DNA from: Glandiceps talaboti
Lineage: Eukaryota > Hemichordata > Enteropneusta > Spengelidae
Direction: 5' to 3'
Assembly (NCBI RefSeq): GCF_964340395.1
Contig: NC_135556.1
Coordinates: 9,215,001 to 9,279,000 of the forward strand
DNA length: 64,000 bases
Shown: piece after piece, positions 37,122-51,412 of the stretch
Numbering within the stretch: position 1 is the stretch's first letter
Layout: each line of letters begins with the position of its first letter
Program-made: the position numbers and the translations under genes
Notes under the pieces: model-generated
Told to the model about the DNA's origin: nothing
The model's database searches: none
What the model saw: only the letters and a program-made list of their open reading frames with translations

Positions 37122-40100
37122 ATGCATTCACTCACTCACTCACTCACTCACTCACTCACTCACTCACTCACTCACTCAGTCACTCACTCACTCACTCACT
37201 CACTCATAAATTTATTCATTTTGGACATTCATTCATACATACCTGGAATACATGCAATATCCTCAAGTGTCGTTTCTATTGGTAATTTTATACATGTAGT
37301 GCCATCAATAATCATGTATTGCACTCCCTGAAACCAAAGAGAACATAAAGTGAATGTTTACAACATCTAAGTGATAATGATATTCTATGGGACTGCATAT
37401 AATCATTAATTTAACTTGCACTACAAATTACATCATGTGAGTGAAATTTTAGATAACAACCACAAAAAGACAACCAACAATTAAAACACTAAGTGGATAA
37501 TCGATTTAGTTGAAACCCGAGACCTGAGATTTGAATGCATATTTAATTTGTCTACCGAGTTCACAGAAAACACACGTGTTCAGTATTTTATCGTCCCATC
37601 CAAACTTGAAAGAATCATTTTAAAAGTTTAACCTGTCTTTCAAAATAACTTTAATGTTGTGTATGCATATTAAAGTCCAGTTCCTATACGGTATCATTAC
37701 GATTTACACCTCCACTCACTCACAGTTACCAAATTAGAAAGCAAGTTGGCATCCAGACTGATACATGTATATTATTATGAAATCTATGTACTACTATATC
37801 ACAGTCCCTATAACGATAGGTTCATGCAGAGGCGCTCGTGAAGTTGCTAATCACAGAGAATTACGTTGACGCCGTCACGTCAGGCCGAACAGCGAGCAAC
37901 ACAGTTGCTGTTTAACCGTCGAAGATCTCCGTTGTCGTTGTTCTCTGTGATCTAGCAACTTCACGAACGCCTGTGGTCCGTGGGTTCATGCATGCACACC
38001 CCGTGCGGTCTTACTACCTCTGGATGTATATACTTAGATAACACGTCAATATTATCAATATTATCGACATTGTATTGTATTCTGATACAGTGATAGAAAC
38101 ATTCTGATACATATCTCGCGAAACAAGTGCCTGTGTTTGACATGTGTCGAACGTCGTAGCATATATCCAGAGCTAGTCGCTCCGGGGTCGGGGGGGGGGG
38201 GTACTCCCATAGAAAGGGTATATACGTATGTACCGCGGTTTTGACCCCCTTTTTCGACTCATGTAGACTTTTGAGTCTTGATTTTTACAGCATTATTGTA
38301 GAGGTTTGACCCACCTCTATGATGAATGCACGTACGACCTTTGACTCCATATTCAGTGAACAAGCTTGTTTCCAGGGATTGTTTTCAGTCATCTTTATCG
38401 GAAGTAGGCGCCCCCCCCCCGGCCCTGGGCAGCCAATGCCGATCGAAGCGTGTACGTGTAACGTGAAAGTGTATCAAAAGTGTTCAAAACTCATGACATT
38501 TGACCCCTTTTTCTGGCTATAATGTAGACTTTTTAGTGGGGTGGATTCTTAAATCGGGCAGACAAAATGTCACTGACCCCCCTATCTGTAAAACCAAAAG
38601 CAGACTGACCCCCTATGACTTAATTCAAAAATATGATGAACCCCCATATATGATATTCACATGACATGTATTTTTGATCGTGACTCAGTGTGGACCACTT
38701 GACTGTCTTGCATCTACTTTATAAGAACCCGGGTTAGCAATATCATAATTATAATTGTTGTCTACACAGGGTAAATATATTCCAAAAGGAGTTTAATAGC
38801 ATCTTGACAGTGAAAGGTAGGGGGAAAGCTTGAGAAGGGAATATGTACATTTCTTATGAGGGGTCTCCCCCTAGAAGGCCAGGAGTATTTTTACTATAAA
38901 AAAGTCAATTTTGAGACAATAATTTCCAAGCTTTACAAGACAACACCAATATGTAAAAAGCAACTACATAGGGTTGAAATACTTTTGAAATATACTTTTA
39001 TAGCATCTTGACAGTAAGCGGGGAAGGGCTTGAGACTGGGATATGTCCACTTCATGTGGGGGGGGGGGGGTCCGAGAGGTCTCCCTCTAGAAGCCCTGGA
39101 TGATTTTTACTCTTAAAGCCAATAGTTACTATAGGCTATTCAGACCCTTTCAAGCAATAACTTAATCCATGCTTTACAAGACAGCACCATGAAGTATCAG
39201 AAACTATATAACTTACACAGGGTTGAAATATGTTCTTAAAAGTTAAATGGCGTCATCATATACATGTAGTAAAGGTCAGCACATCTAATGGTAGTATCAT
39301 TGGTAGGGAAGATTTGGAGTTTAAGGCAATTTTGGACTATCTTGGTAAACGTTTCACATCTTTAAAAGACAATATCATCTGAAATTAGAATAGGGTGAAA
39401 ATATTTAAGAAAAAAAAGTTTAATACCATTTTGACATTAAAAAGGTTGTTGGTGCATCTGATCGTTGGTTGATTGCATGAGTGACCTCTGGGGGTGAGGG
39501 AGTCATTGGGGGTTTTCCCCTGGCAGATCTGTAGTGTTTTGTTTCTATTAATTATTATAAGGCATTGTTTAGGTTATTCATAGCCTTTGAGGTAATATTT
39601 CCAAGCTTCGAAAATCTAACGTAAATGTAAGTTCTAAATGAGTTTCTCATGTCACATAAAAATAGGCCCGCAACATTGGTATAGGGGCATTAATATTGTA
39701 TGTATAGTAAAGTCTTCGTTAGGTTAGAGAACTTTAGGTGGTCATACCTAGTGTATAATAGAAACTGGAATCTGATGAGATGAGGTGATTTGTAGTGTCG
39801 ATAACATGTGTTGTCCAAAATAGAAAGTGTATTAATCCCTTGACAAGTTCATAGTGACGAGTAGATCATTTTAAATTAACTTCTTTTATAAACTATCTAA
39901 GATTACCATTACGAAACCTTCAAGTTCACTTTTGCCCCAAAGTGCAATATAAGTGAAGCATTGATTGTGAAACAGCCAAGCATATACATGACATGTTCTG
40001 TAACTAGTGTGGTAGCTAGGTAATACATATACATATGTATATGTATATATTTATAGTTATGTTTGAACTAATAAGTAATATTAAAGAATTCATTTAAGAA

Positions 40101-40552
40101 GCAGGGACAAGAACGAATATTTACATGTACCACATTTCGAACAAGGCTATATGCCATTATAGAAAATACAATGACCGTCCTAGCCACAATTTTCAATTTC
40201 AAAAACAGGGTGAAATCCACCGCCCCCCCCCCCCCAGCCAAATAAACTGACTGGTCCCTTACCAACCCGAGTAACCCCCCCCCCCGGGCTAGTCGCTTAC
40301 CTGGTTGAAATCTGTAATCGACTTCACGTGCGTCACTGTACCACTAGTTTGTACGGTTTCTTCGAAGGCCGCCTTATTGTTTGTGATATCGGCATGAAGA
40401 CTCAAATTTGCATTCATCAATTCGGCTGACTGTGTTGTCGAGTGGTAGATACCACCACGTAAGTTCATACGACACTCGTATTGTTCAACCGGGGGACAGC
40501 AAATAGAAGCTGTGGCATAAACGACAAAACTCAGGATTAGTAGGATCTTCAT
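35520..40552 (-). CDS. EPDR1-like: Ependymin-related secreted protein 2
   Basis: Exons 40301-40552, 37243-37327, 36590-36760 and 35520-35734 give a 240-residue precursor. The start at 40552 is chosen because it aligns with the other copies; an in-frame ATG eight codons upstream would spoil the signal peptide (MKILLILSFVVYATAS). Key blocks: CCPPVEQYECRM with Cys27 present, exon 2 with LPIETTLEDIACIP, exon 3 with EDCIPLALQVV, and exon 4 with GIKDPSVFDVPSIC then AAVSPLKSGQMKFN. Two sequons (NGS, NIT) suggest glycosylation. All splice sites and the reading frame are intact, so this is the best candidate for a working member. Intron 1 is about 3 kb because of a 245-bp repeat array. Confidence 0.88.
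36961..37206. repeat. Compound microsatellite beside exon 2, gene 2
   Basis: GC/CA, CATA and CACT blocks ending about 35 bases from the exon 2 donor. Same place as in the other copies but about half the length of that in gene 1. Confidence 0.95.
38690..39640. repeat. Tandem repeat of about 245 bp in intron 1 of gene 2
   Basis: Four diverged units with TTTAATAGCATCTTGACAGT and CCCCCTAGAAG-type motifs, the same family as 20180-20960. Not found in intron 1 of the other three genes. Confidence 0.65.
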
Positions 40553-40573
40553 GGTTGTTCGGAGGTCTGAGCG

Positions 40574-40690
40574 CACTGAACTCAGCCCTGCAGACCTTTA
40601 CATAGTCTGTATAAGGTACGCCGTGACGGGGCGCCCTCACACATTGGTCAACCAATACCTTTCAGAACTATATGACATCATTGTCATATG
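40574..40690 (-). promoter_or_regulatory. Promoter of ependymin-related gene 2
   Basis: TATGTAAAG (40596-40604, minus strand) lies 27 bases from the A of the Inr-like TTCAGTG (40574-40580), ideal TATA-to-start spacing, 20-30 bases upstream of the ATG. Upstream, TGATGTCAT and GTCATATGATC motifs are conserved with gene 1. Confidence 0.55.
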
Positions 40691-41191
40691 ATCGGGTCAT
40701 GCTGGGATCATGTGAAATAAACATTGGTGACGTACTTCGGAATGTTCCATTATTGTTTTCAAGGGATCGACATATGTTGTGTCTCGGACGATTGCTGTTG
40801 ACCACAATTGTAGGAGTGGATAACAGCAGATTTTTGGTGGAGTCTTTCAAATTTTGATACAAGCATGACCTTGGCCTAAATATTCCTTATAGTTTATTTT
40901 TGAACCCATCCGATTGGACGTTTGAAAATCCAAGATTACCTCATATGAATTTCCATATTTTACCTATAATTTGACAGAGTTGTCCGATTTCGGTGATCCT
41001 AGTGTCACAAGAAACTGTATTCATACAATCTTGCTATTTTAAAGTGTAGCATGTCCAGTGCTGATTGGTTTCTAAGAGGTTGTATTAAACAGAGCCGTGG
41101 AAGGGTAACTTGAAACCGGCTATACGTATGTATTCATAAATCTATGTTTATTTTTCATATTGCTAACTGTAAGTCATTGGTCTTTTTACAG

Positions 41192-41364
41192 GTAATGTGT
41201 GGATCTATCGCATAAAACCAGATTATGACGACTCTACTGGAGGAAACTATTGTGATCAGACTCTGTATGGATCTGTTCTCATATTGGCTGATGACGTCAT
41301 CCTACATATTGATGGGATTGGAGGCTGTCTTGGTATGATCAATGGATGCATGACCCACTGTTGA
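41192..41364 (+). pseudogene. Dead copy of TMEM272 last exon (after gene 2)
   Basis: Begins NVWIYRIKPDYDDSTGGNYC. A four-base insertion (GGAT) after CTGTAT and a compensating one-base loss put the membrane helix out of frame, though the end (GGCLGMINGC) returns to frame. The acceptor is kept. The missing helix and missing upstream exons argue that it is not functional. Confidence 0.82.
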
Positions 41365-43231
41365 GGCGACGATGACTGAAAAAAACCGCAGCGTAATTAC
41401 GATCCTGTCAATAAATGTCGCTAACCACAAGCTTAATTCCGTTATCAAACCAGATATAGGGGCCTGAACTTAATATATTCTGCCAGGGCAAAGAGCGGGC
41501 GTATATTAGATTGCTGTTCTTACACCCATTGTCTTAACACAAAATATTGAACTCCCATGCATGATACATATAGACTATATCAATGCATGCATCAAATTAT
41601 ATGAATTTTGAAGTGTGCGTTCTTAAAATATAACCTAATTACTAAAAATCATTAATTATGCAAATGAAATATAACTAACAGTTACAACAACAAACATTTT
41701 ACATATAAATTTATGTTATGTTTAAAGTTTTGGATTTGAAGAGTGTATTCTTAAGATAAAGTCTAATTACTAAAAATCATCAATTACACAAATGACTCAT
41801 TAAAACTATGATCTGTATCAACAAGCTTTCCAGAACATGTGATTAACTTTTTGTTTGAAGTATGTACCAAATTAATAATGAATTTTAAAGTGTGCATTTA
41901 AAAGATATACTAATACTGAAAATCATTAATTATGCAAATGAATCATTAAAACTGAAAGTTACATCAACAAGCTTCTTGGAACCCCTGCGTTATAATGCAC
42001 GTTGTTATATTTGGTGTATGTAATCAGTTATATTAATTTGACTTGTGCATTTTAAGGTATGGCCTAATCACTGAAAATAGTTAATCATGCAAAAATGACT
42101 CGGTAATATTGATGGCATGTATACCAATACCTTAACAGTTCTAACCATTACACAAAAGATATGTGCACCAAATTTCGTTTGAATTTTGTCAGCCATTTTG
42201 TGAGAAAACGATGACACAGATAGAGAGATAGACAGACAGAAAGACATACATACAGGCAGGCAGACACATATCCCATCACCTTCCCATTACGGAAGGAAAT
42301 AATTGATTGTACTAAAATTGAATGTCTTTTTTCAGTTAACACCACTACAGTTGATTTACATTGTCACGGTTGCTCGGGTTACAAATTAAAGCTAATTCCC
42401 ATTTCTTTTGTTTCAATATAGTTGTTAAGTTTTCCTCATTTCAAGTTTTATAGACACTTAGTAATTTAGTGACAAACGCTTATATTATGACAACAAACCG
42501 TAGTATTTCCTTATTATCATAACAATACTTGATATGATATTATCGAATGTTGAACGAAAAACATGCTTATTCAGATACACTATTCAGAATGTTTAAGTTT
42601 CTGGACTAGCGTATTATCAACTTCCATGCGTTTAAATTTAATTATCCAGTATTAATTTTCATACAATCATTTTTATGATTTTATTTTAACCAGTAGAGGC
42701 TGAGATATGCAAACGTATTAGAATAGGGAATGCATAATAAACGCTAAGGAAGTACTAGAAATCAGGCTGCAGTGGATCTAGACGATTAACTGGTTTTGAA
42801 TTTGGGGTGGAGGAGAGCAAAATTGCTAAATAACTAGTCTAAGATCTGAGACCGACTTCTGAGTAGTAATCTTGGCTTAAAACAATGACGGTGTACGAAC
42901 TTAGTTTAATTTCCCGAAACGTGCGATTAATCCCGGACCTGTGTTGGTGTAAATGAAAATTCCTTGTCAAGTGTAAAGTAGACACGGACTAGACTAGACT
43001 CTCTCACAGTCCTCGGAGCTTCGCATCGCTAAAAATATCATTGTTCTGTGCGCCCTCGTCGATTACATAGGACAGACCATTCGTTAACGTGAACTACTGC
43101 TATTATCAGGGTAGGCCGTCACTATTTATGACCTAGGGGCTCGGAGAACTTGTATTGAAAATCCAGAACCCCCCCCCCCCCCTGCCTTGCATGAATGTTT
43201 TGAGTAAAATCCCCTCTTTGACACATAATTA

Positions 43232-43462
<231 letters not shown>

Positions 43463-44365
43463 TCAACGCACTCACACAAATATCGTAACAATATCCTTAG
43501 AAGTGTGGAACTCTTTTCGTCAACAACCATGCACATGTCACCAGATACGTAAATCTTAAATTCAGCGATCCTATACATAACTGAGATTAATTTGCTTTGA
43601 ACAATCGCTCAAAAAATAATGCTCATACCAAGCAAGCCCCTTTGCAATTTTGTCCATATTCACTCAAACTTGACAGACAGCGAGACACCTTCTATTATCT
43701 TTCTGAATATAGTTGGTTTATTGCTTCAACTGCTATAAGCGTTAATGCACAAAACGTTGTCAGATGTACAATATCACATGTTTAGTATTTTGAGGATATA
43801 AACGTATTCTAGTAATATAATTTGAAACACACATGAGGAGAAGTTAATATCTAACTATAATATATTTGCAGACAACCCTGTGTAAATTGTAAGTCATGTG
43901 AAAATAGACTATATATATTCAAGTGTTGCTTATTTCATTTTTTGCTGATGACACAACTGTAAAAGTTGTCGTTTATTCCACATTTGTGACATGATTCCTT
44001 ACAAATGATAATTTGACGTGGGTCAAGCACTATTATAGACATCACTGAAGTGTACACGTTACTTTCATTGACATGAACATTTCTTGGTACATTTGACGTT
44101 ATGATTTGTCGCATCACTCAGTCATCAAATATTAATTACACCATGATTTGCAAGCACAGATTCTTTGCCAATTTGTATAAGACTGTGTATCCACATCTCA
44201 CCTGAATGTTACTGGATGAGCTCATTACACTGTAACATGACAGTTCATTGTGAAACGCTTGCTAGAATATCTTTACATTCCGATTACATTGAACTACTGT
44301 TTGCACTATCAAATCACCTTCCATATTCATCTCCACTACATTGTTGAACTTCATTTGGCCTGACT

Positions 44366-45744
44366 TCAATGGGGAAATGGGGAAACTGTTGCCGTATGGG
44401 AGCAAATTGATGGAACATCAAAAACTGATGGGTCCTTGATTCCTTCAGTGATGTTAACATAGGTTCCACCAGTTGTATATTGGTCTGCAAGAATAAAAAT
44501 AGCATGTCCCTGTACAAATATGTTTAAAAAAAATAAACATGATGTACTTTCAGCCCTTCTATGATAGAGGGATGTCTGAGATGTCACTTCTTACTTACGG
44601 CAACTACTCATGTTTGCCTAAACACATGCCAACCTACTCAACCATATACAAACAAGATAACTTAAGATAAGATGATAACTTATCAATGCCTGAGGGACAT
44701 ATATATGCTCGCACAGAAACATATATAATTTCACACCTCAAATACAATGGATATACACATCGTATGCAGCACAAAAATAGACAGTTGATAAAAATAAATG
44801 AAATAACACATCAGTAAGATTATGAAGAAATTGTAAGACAAGTTAAGCTAAGCTAAAAACAGTTGGCAAATTGATGATAACAATGATAATCGGCATAAAA
44901 AATAGATAAAGAGCCGGATAAGGCTCTGTTGTGTCTTTGGTATTAAACACTAAAAGTGGTAAAAAAACTTTCTATAGTAATTTGTAGAAACCAACGGTTT
45001 CTAAATCGACTGCTCCTCTCAGTGTGTCTACAAAGTAACAAAACACCATTAACACAAGTCACCGTGAACACGGCTTGATTTCTTTATTTACAATATTTCC
45101 TAAGTTTATTGTCGTTATTGTCTTTCATTTGTTCCATGAACAACACAAATGTAAACAAACAACAATAAACAAATAACACAGAGAGGTTAAATAAAGAAAT
45201 CAAGTCATCACTACCTCAGATTTTACCCGCATGACTGAAACATACACACATGTATTTGTCAGTTAATTTGACAGTGTTGTAGCATGCTGCCAAGACGCCT
45301 GTGTTTTTATTACAAGGGTGGTACTGACTGTTATCAAACTGTATGTCAGAACTGACAGTAGATGAGTATATTCTCTGTTATATTAACTTACATGTCCCAG
45401 CTTCATCTCCGCCCACTATTTGTGAAGCCAAGGGTATACAATCTTCTGTGATAGTCGTTACATAAGTCTGTATCTGTCCCAACTGCTTAAAGGTGTATTT
45501 GTACTCACTGCCATTCAGTATACCCATTGCATAATCATATGTCCCAAGCAATTCTGCACCATCTAAAATACCATAACATTTGTTGTTTGTTAAATTCACG
45601 TGAATCATTCAATGCCATATTACAATGATTGAGTACATAGCACTGTGGTAAGCTAAACGTATGGGGTAACATGGAATTTGTGTACATGATTGGTATACCA
45701 TAAATATATTACCTCCATGGATAATTGTAATGATAACAATTTTG

Positions 45745-45783
<39 letters not shown>

Positions 45784-48700
45784 TACATACATACATAGTA
45801 TACATACACACATACATGCATACATACATACATACATACATACATACATACATACATACATACATGCATACACACGATACATACACACATACATACATAC
45901 ATACATACATACATACATACATACATACATAGTATACTTACATGCTATACATACATACACACACATACATACATACATACATACATACATACACATACAT
46001 AATACATACATACATACATACATACATACATACATACATACATGCATACATGCATACATGCATAAAAACACATCCACTCACTCACTCACTCACTCACTTA
46101 TTCATTCATTTTGTACATTCATTCATGTATACCTGGAATACATGCAATATCCTCAAGTGTCGATTCTGTTGGTAATTTTATACATGTAGTGCCATCAATA
46201 ATCATGTATTGCACTCCCTGAAACCAAAGAGAACATAAAGTGAATGTTTACAACATCTAGGTGATAATGATATTGCATGGGACTGTTTGCAATCATTAGG
46301 GAGCGATCAGTTTTTACGGCCGGGGGGGGAGGGGGTAAATCAGGGTGGGGGCACCTCAATTTGGGACTGAAAGAGGGGGGGTCATCATTTTTACAAAGTG
46401 AATAAAGGGGGGGGGGGTCACCTTATTTTCAAAAACTGAACGATATCATGAACCACCCTGCTATACTTAAATTTCCATACAACAAATATATGTGCATACA
46501 ATAAACCATAAACAATGGCTATAAATATACGTTCAAATATAACATAAACTCTTTGTCTCTTGATACATCCCAAGCATATTACATGGAATCATAACATTGC
46601 ATCTTTTAAGCAGCAGTTTTGTTAGAAATGACTTCTCAATATTGCAGGTCATTGGTTGCATTGTATCTAATCACCATGTGGTGCATGTGTAGCTGTACAC
46701 GTATCACATAAGAAATGAAATACCTTGAAATTTACTGGATGGACTGACTGTAAAATCTGTGCCTCCATTGACCTGAACATGTTGAATTGTACACAAACAT
46801 AGCCAATAGAGACACACTTTCAAATATTGTAATGAATTTGTATCTCTAAATGGTAACTGACCTCCACTGTGCATGTTTTCCTCAAATTTTCTCACTTTCT
46901 ACTTGATCTTTTTATATTTTTATTTGTGTCAGTATGACTTGAAATGGTTTAAACTTTCGAACCCCTAAAATTAGTGATAGTTTTAATGGTATAACTAAGT
47001 TGTGTTTCACTTCCGAATAGTGCTCTAAATGGCCTCCAAATTAAAGGATGTTCATTTTCCAAAAAGCTCTTACATGGGAGGGGCGACTACCCCTCCAAAA
47101 TCCTCCCCATGCCACAGGCGGGGCACGACTTGAAATGATTTAAACTTTTGAAACCCCAACATTAGTGATAATTTTATGATATAACTAAGTTGTGTTTTAC
47201 TTCGATGGTGCTCTAAATGGTCTGCCTCTAAAAGGTGTTCATTTTTCAAAAACTGAGCTCTTACCATGGGAGGGGACACCCTCCCAACCCCCCAACCCCC
47301 GCACTTGTATAGCAGGCATGCACGCGCGTAGCGTGCACTTCTCCCCATACTTTTTTCCAGTTCCAGAAACTTACTGAAACCCCCAGGTAAATTTACAATT
47401 ATATTAACTCCATTTCTAATATTGTACATTACAATTAGCTGAATTAATCTATAATGGTAATAGTTCACTCAATCTAAGAGATATCCTAGAACTTTTGGTT
47501 ACTAAACCATGAATATTTTGCATGTCCATGAACAGACAATCATTCTTCTCATAGGGTTCCTGTGTAAAGAGCTTTGTATATGTGAAGCAATGGATTTGGG
47601 ATAGCAATTCACCAGATACACTTCAGTAAATGCAACAAGTAAAATTAACTATGCAGTGTGCTGTGTTGTGCTTTGAGAATCTAAAGTGTCTTTTGCAAGA
47701 ACAAGAAGAATATTTCTTGTCAACAGATGTCAGGGGGGGGGGGGGGTCAGTGTGTTTTTTATTTGTCAGGGAAAGGGGGGGGGTGGATTGTTTTGTTGAT
47801 GGATCGCAGGGGGTCACTGTTTTTAAGTACAACATGAAGAAGAACTCACCAGCCCACCCCCGGCCGTAAAAAACTGATAATCGATTTAGTTGAAACCTGA
47901 GACCCGAGACTTGAATGTGTATTTGCACAGAAAACACACGTGTTCAGTATCTTATCGTCCTATCCAAACTTGAAAGAATCATTTTACCTTTAACCAGTCT
48001 TTTAAAATAGCTTTGTGAAGCAAATATTATTATTAAAGTCTAGTTCCTATACGGTATCATTACGATTTACACCTCCACTCACAGTTACCAAGTTAGAAAG
48101 CAAGTTGGCATCCAGACTATATTACATGTATATGTACTACTATATCACAGTCCCTCTATCACGATAGGTTTATGCAGAGGCGCTCGTGAAGTTGCTGATC
48201 ACAGAGAATTACGACGAGGCCGTCACGTCAGGCCGAACAGCGAGCAACACAGTTGCTGTTTAACCGTCGAAGATCTCCGTTGTCGTTGTTCTCTATGATC
48301 TAGCAACTTCACGAACGCCTATGGTCCGTGGCTTCATGCATGCAACCCCCTCCCATGCGCTCTCATGTCGCTTACTACCTCTGGATGTATATACTACGAG
48401 GCTCGACACCACAGGCACTTGTTTCTCGAGATATGTATCAGAATGTTTCTATAGACCGTATATTCCCGGACTATATCTCGTGGTGAGTGGACTTGCACGA
48501 TCACAGAAACAAGTGTTATTTTACCCCTTTCATACACAATTGGCTAAAATACGTCAATATTATCGATACTATCGACATTTTATTGTATTCTGATACAGTA
48601 CAGGTGATAGAAACATTCTGATACACATCTCGGAAAACAAGTGCTTGTGTTCGACATGTGTTGAACCTTATAGCATATAATTCAGAGCTAGTCGCCCGGG

Positions 48701-49336
48701 AGGGTATACGTATGTACCACGGTTTTGACCCCCCCCCCCTCCTACTGATGTAGACTTTTGAGTCTTGATTTTTAAAGAATTATGTAGAGGTTTGACCCAC
48801 CTCTATGAATGCACGTATGACTTTTGACCCCATATTTTGAATAAGGTTGTTTCAAGGGGTTGTTTTCAGTAATCTTTATCGGAAGTAGCCCCCCCCCCCC
48901 CCCCCCGGCCCTGGGCAGCCGATGAACTAGCGATGACTGAAGCATGTACGTGTAACGTGAAAATGTAGATTTTTGACCACTAATTTTTTAATTTTTGTGG
49001 AGTTTGTTGTTGTTATTTTTGGTCACCAGGGTATATATGTACCCATTACCCACCCAAGTACCCCACCCCGGGCTAGTCGCTTACCTGGTTAAAATCTGCA
49101 ATAGACTTCAAGTGCATCACTGTACCACTAGTCTGTATGGTTTCTTCGAAGGCCGCCTTATTGTTTGTGATATCGGCATGAAGAATCAAATTTGCATTTT
49201 GCAATGCATGAAACTGTACTGTTGAGTAGTAGATACCACCACGTAAGTTCATAAGATACTCGTATTGTTCAAACGGGGGACAGCAAATAGAAGCTGTGGC
49301 ATAAACGACAAAACTCAGGATTAGTAGGACCTTCAT
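44366..49336 (-). CDS. EPDR1-like: Ependymin-related secreted protein 3, altered C-terminus
   Basis: Exons 49085-49336, 46133-46217, 45392-45562 and 44366-44484. The signal peptide, exon 2, EDCIPLASQIV and GIKDPSVFDVPSIC blocks are intact. In exon 4 a 7-base tandem duplication (GGGGAAAT context near 44375 on the + strand) shifts the frame after TATVSP and ends the protein at SPFPH, 208 residues in all. Since the last core cysteine precedes the shift, the fold may survive. Like gene 1, it lacks Cys27 (EYLM instead of ECRM). Intron 1 carries a TIR element of about 1.6 kb. It may be an active gene with a short tail or an early pseudogene. Confidence 0.8.
45749..46098. repeat. Compound microsatellite beside exon 2, gene 3
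   Basis: CA, CATA and CACT blocks with several short interruptions (for example ATAGTATAC), ending about 35 bases from the exon 2 donor. Confidence 0.95.
46298..47877. mobile_element. TIR element of about 1.6 kb in intron 1 of gene 3
   Basis: Ends are inverted repeats of about 20 bases: ATCAGTTTTTACGGCCGGGG on the left and CCCCGGCCGTAAAAAACTGA on the right. Next to both ends lie G-rich direct runs. Inside, a unit of about 190 bases is repeated twice (about 46935-47128 and 47129-47300). In the other genes the same intron position lacks it, though about 100 bases of the original intron are missing here. No transposase frame is visible, so it is non-autonomous. Confidence 0.65.
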
Positions 49337-49358
49337 GGTTGTTCGAATGGTCTGAGCG

Positions 49359-49510
49359 CACTGAACTCAAAAATCAGCCTTGTAGAGCTTTACATAGTCT
49401 GTAAGGTACGCCGTGACGGGACACCCTCACACATAGATCAACCAATACCTGTCATAACTATATGACGTTATTGTCATGTGATCGGATTATGCTGGGATCA
49501 TGTGAAATAA
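49359..49510 (-). promoter_or_regulatory. Promoter of ependymin-related gene 3
   Basis: TATGTAAAG at 49388-49396 and TTCAGTG at 49359-49365 on the minus strand, about 34 bases apart because of a short insertion. Upstream TGACAATAACGTCAT and GTCACATGATC-like motifs are conserved. Confidence 0.5.
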
Positions 49511-51412
49511 ACACCATAATCTTAATTCCGTTATCAAACCAAATATAGGGGCCTTAACTTAATATATTCCGCCAGGCCTATTAGATGTAGGATAAAAAAC
49601 TAAATTCTTATACTTAGGCCTCAGACCCCCCCCCCCAAAAAAAAAAAAAAACTAAATTGGCCAAAATTGAAAATTGCTTCAAACCACACTAATCAATTGC
49701 AAATCAGTATGTATTGGTATGTAGTGAGTGTTATGAATATAATACTGGGTAAAGGAAATACATTTTTTGTTGACACTTTACTTTATTGCATTTACGTACT
49801 ATAGCAAGCATTCTTCCATTTCTTAATTCTTTCATTTTCCAAAAGAAATATTTGTATGTATGGGTACAAAACATTCATTAAAAGTAACACCGATTTTGTA
49901 GTATGAGAACCAAAATGCCCCCCCCCCCCGAGTAAAATAGCTTAGTTTTTTAATTTACACTGAACTATTGATGTCGCCCCTTATGTGGTAGATATTGATA
50001 CATACAAGCGGTGTGAAGCTCTGAGGACTGTGAGAGAGTCGAGACACAGACCATCGAGTGTACCACTAGGATCATGTTAGTTTTTAAGACAAACTCACGC
50101 ACCAAATATTGGAACAATCTACCCAGAAGGCAGAAGCGTATCTGTATTAATGAGTAACTTGGCAAAGCCGTCACTAATAAGTTAAAGTGACAATTGGAAT
50201 GCAGAGACAAATGGAGTTAAATAAACATGGTATATCTGGGTTTTGTCATAGTCAGGTGTATGACGTAACACCACGATACACTTACCTGTCGTCATTGGAT
50301 CATCTTGATAGTGGTACAAGACATCACTCTTAATGTCACAAGACAGTACATGTACACAAGCATGGAGGTGGGAAGGACATAAGTATGCATATTACAATGA
50401 GTATGAAACAAATATGTAGTTTTCAAGGCGAAATACTTTTTAATAGATAGCTAATATGTGCAACCACAATAATTATAAATACATGTATAGCCTCCAAGCC
50501 GTGTAATGTTCAATGAAGTTGGGGTTCACGTAATAGAACATTCTGCACTATGTAAATAGTCAATAAATATACACATTGAGCCATTTGCCTTTCTTGGCGA
50601 TATACTTTCTTTTTGTGAGACTTGTACACTATACACGCCAAAGTATTTGTAACTCTATCGTGTACTGGGGTTATTGGTAGCAATTTAAGCATAACGTTCT
50701 CCAAACACCGGACCAATGTAAAGATATAGAGCAGGTCCCGTGTTCAAATGTATGGTCATGCGTATAAATACCATGAAGCACATTGTTGTTTGTCACATAT
50801 AGGCACATAACATTCAAATCTATATCACTTTCTGCATATTGCACCAACTTTGGCCATATTTTGTTTAATTTCGCCGACTCGGAATATCATACAGTCCCAC
50901 TGTTCCTACTCAAATTTAACGAGTAATAAAAAGTTTAACGCTGCTATAGTTGCTTTTACTGTGTCTGCTGTCAATCTGATTAAAATCTGATGTGGTGAGT
51001 ACTGCTTCATTTCTTTATTTACCCCTATTTCATTCGTTTTTGTCCTTTAATTGTTTCCGATTTTCTTGTTTCGGGATCGAGTGATTGTCTTCTTCCACAT
51101 GGGAAAGAAATAGAGCCGTATTTACCACGTCAGATTTTAATCACAGTGGGTTGCTTGGATCATGGAAAATTTCGAAATATTTGTTTACCGAACGCACTCA
51201 CAAAAATCTTGGAACAATATACCTCGAAGCCTGGCAGCTCTCTAAGCCAACAACCACGTGTCACCAGATATATGTAAATCAAAAGTCAAAATATCTTTTT
51301 GAATTCGAACCATCTTTAATTTAGAGATCCTAAGACACATAACTGTGATTACCTTGCTTTGAACAATCGCTCATGATCATCTTGCATACAATAAATACCG
51401 CCAATGGCGTTG

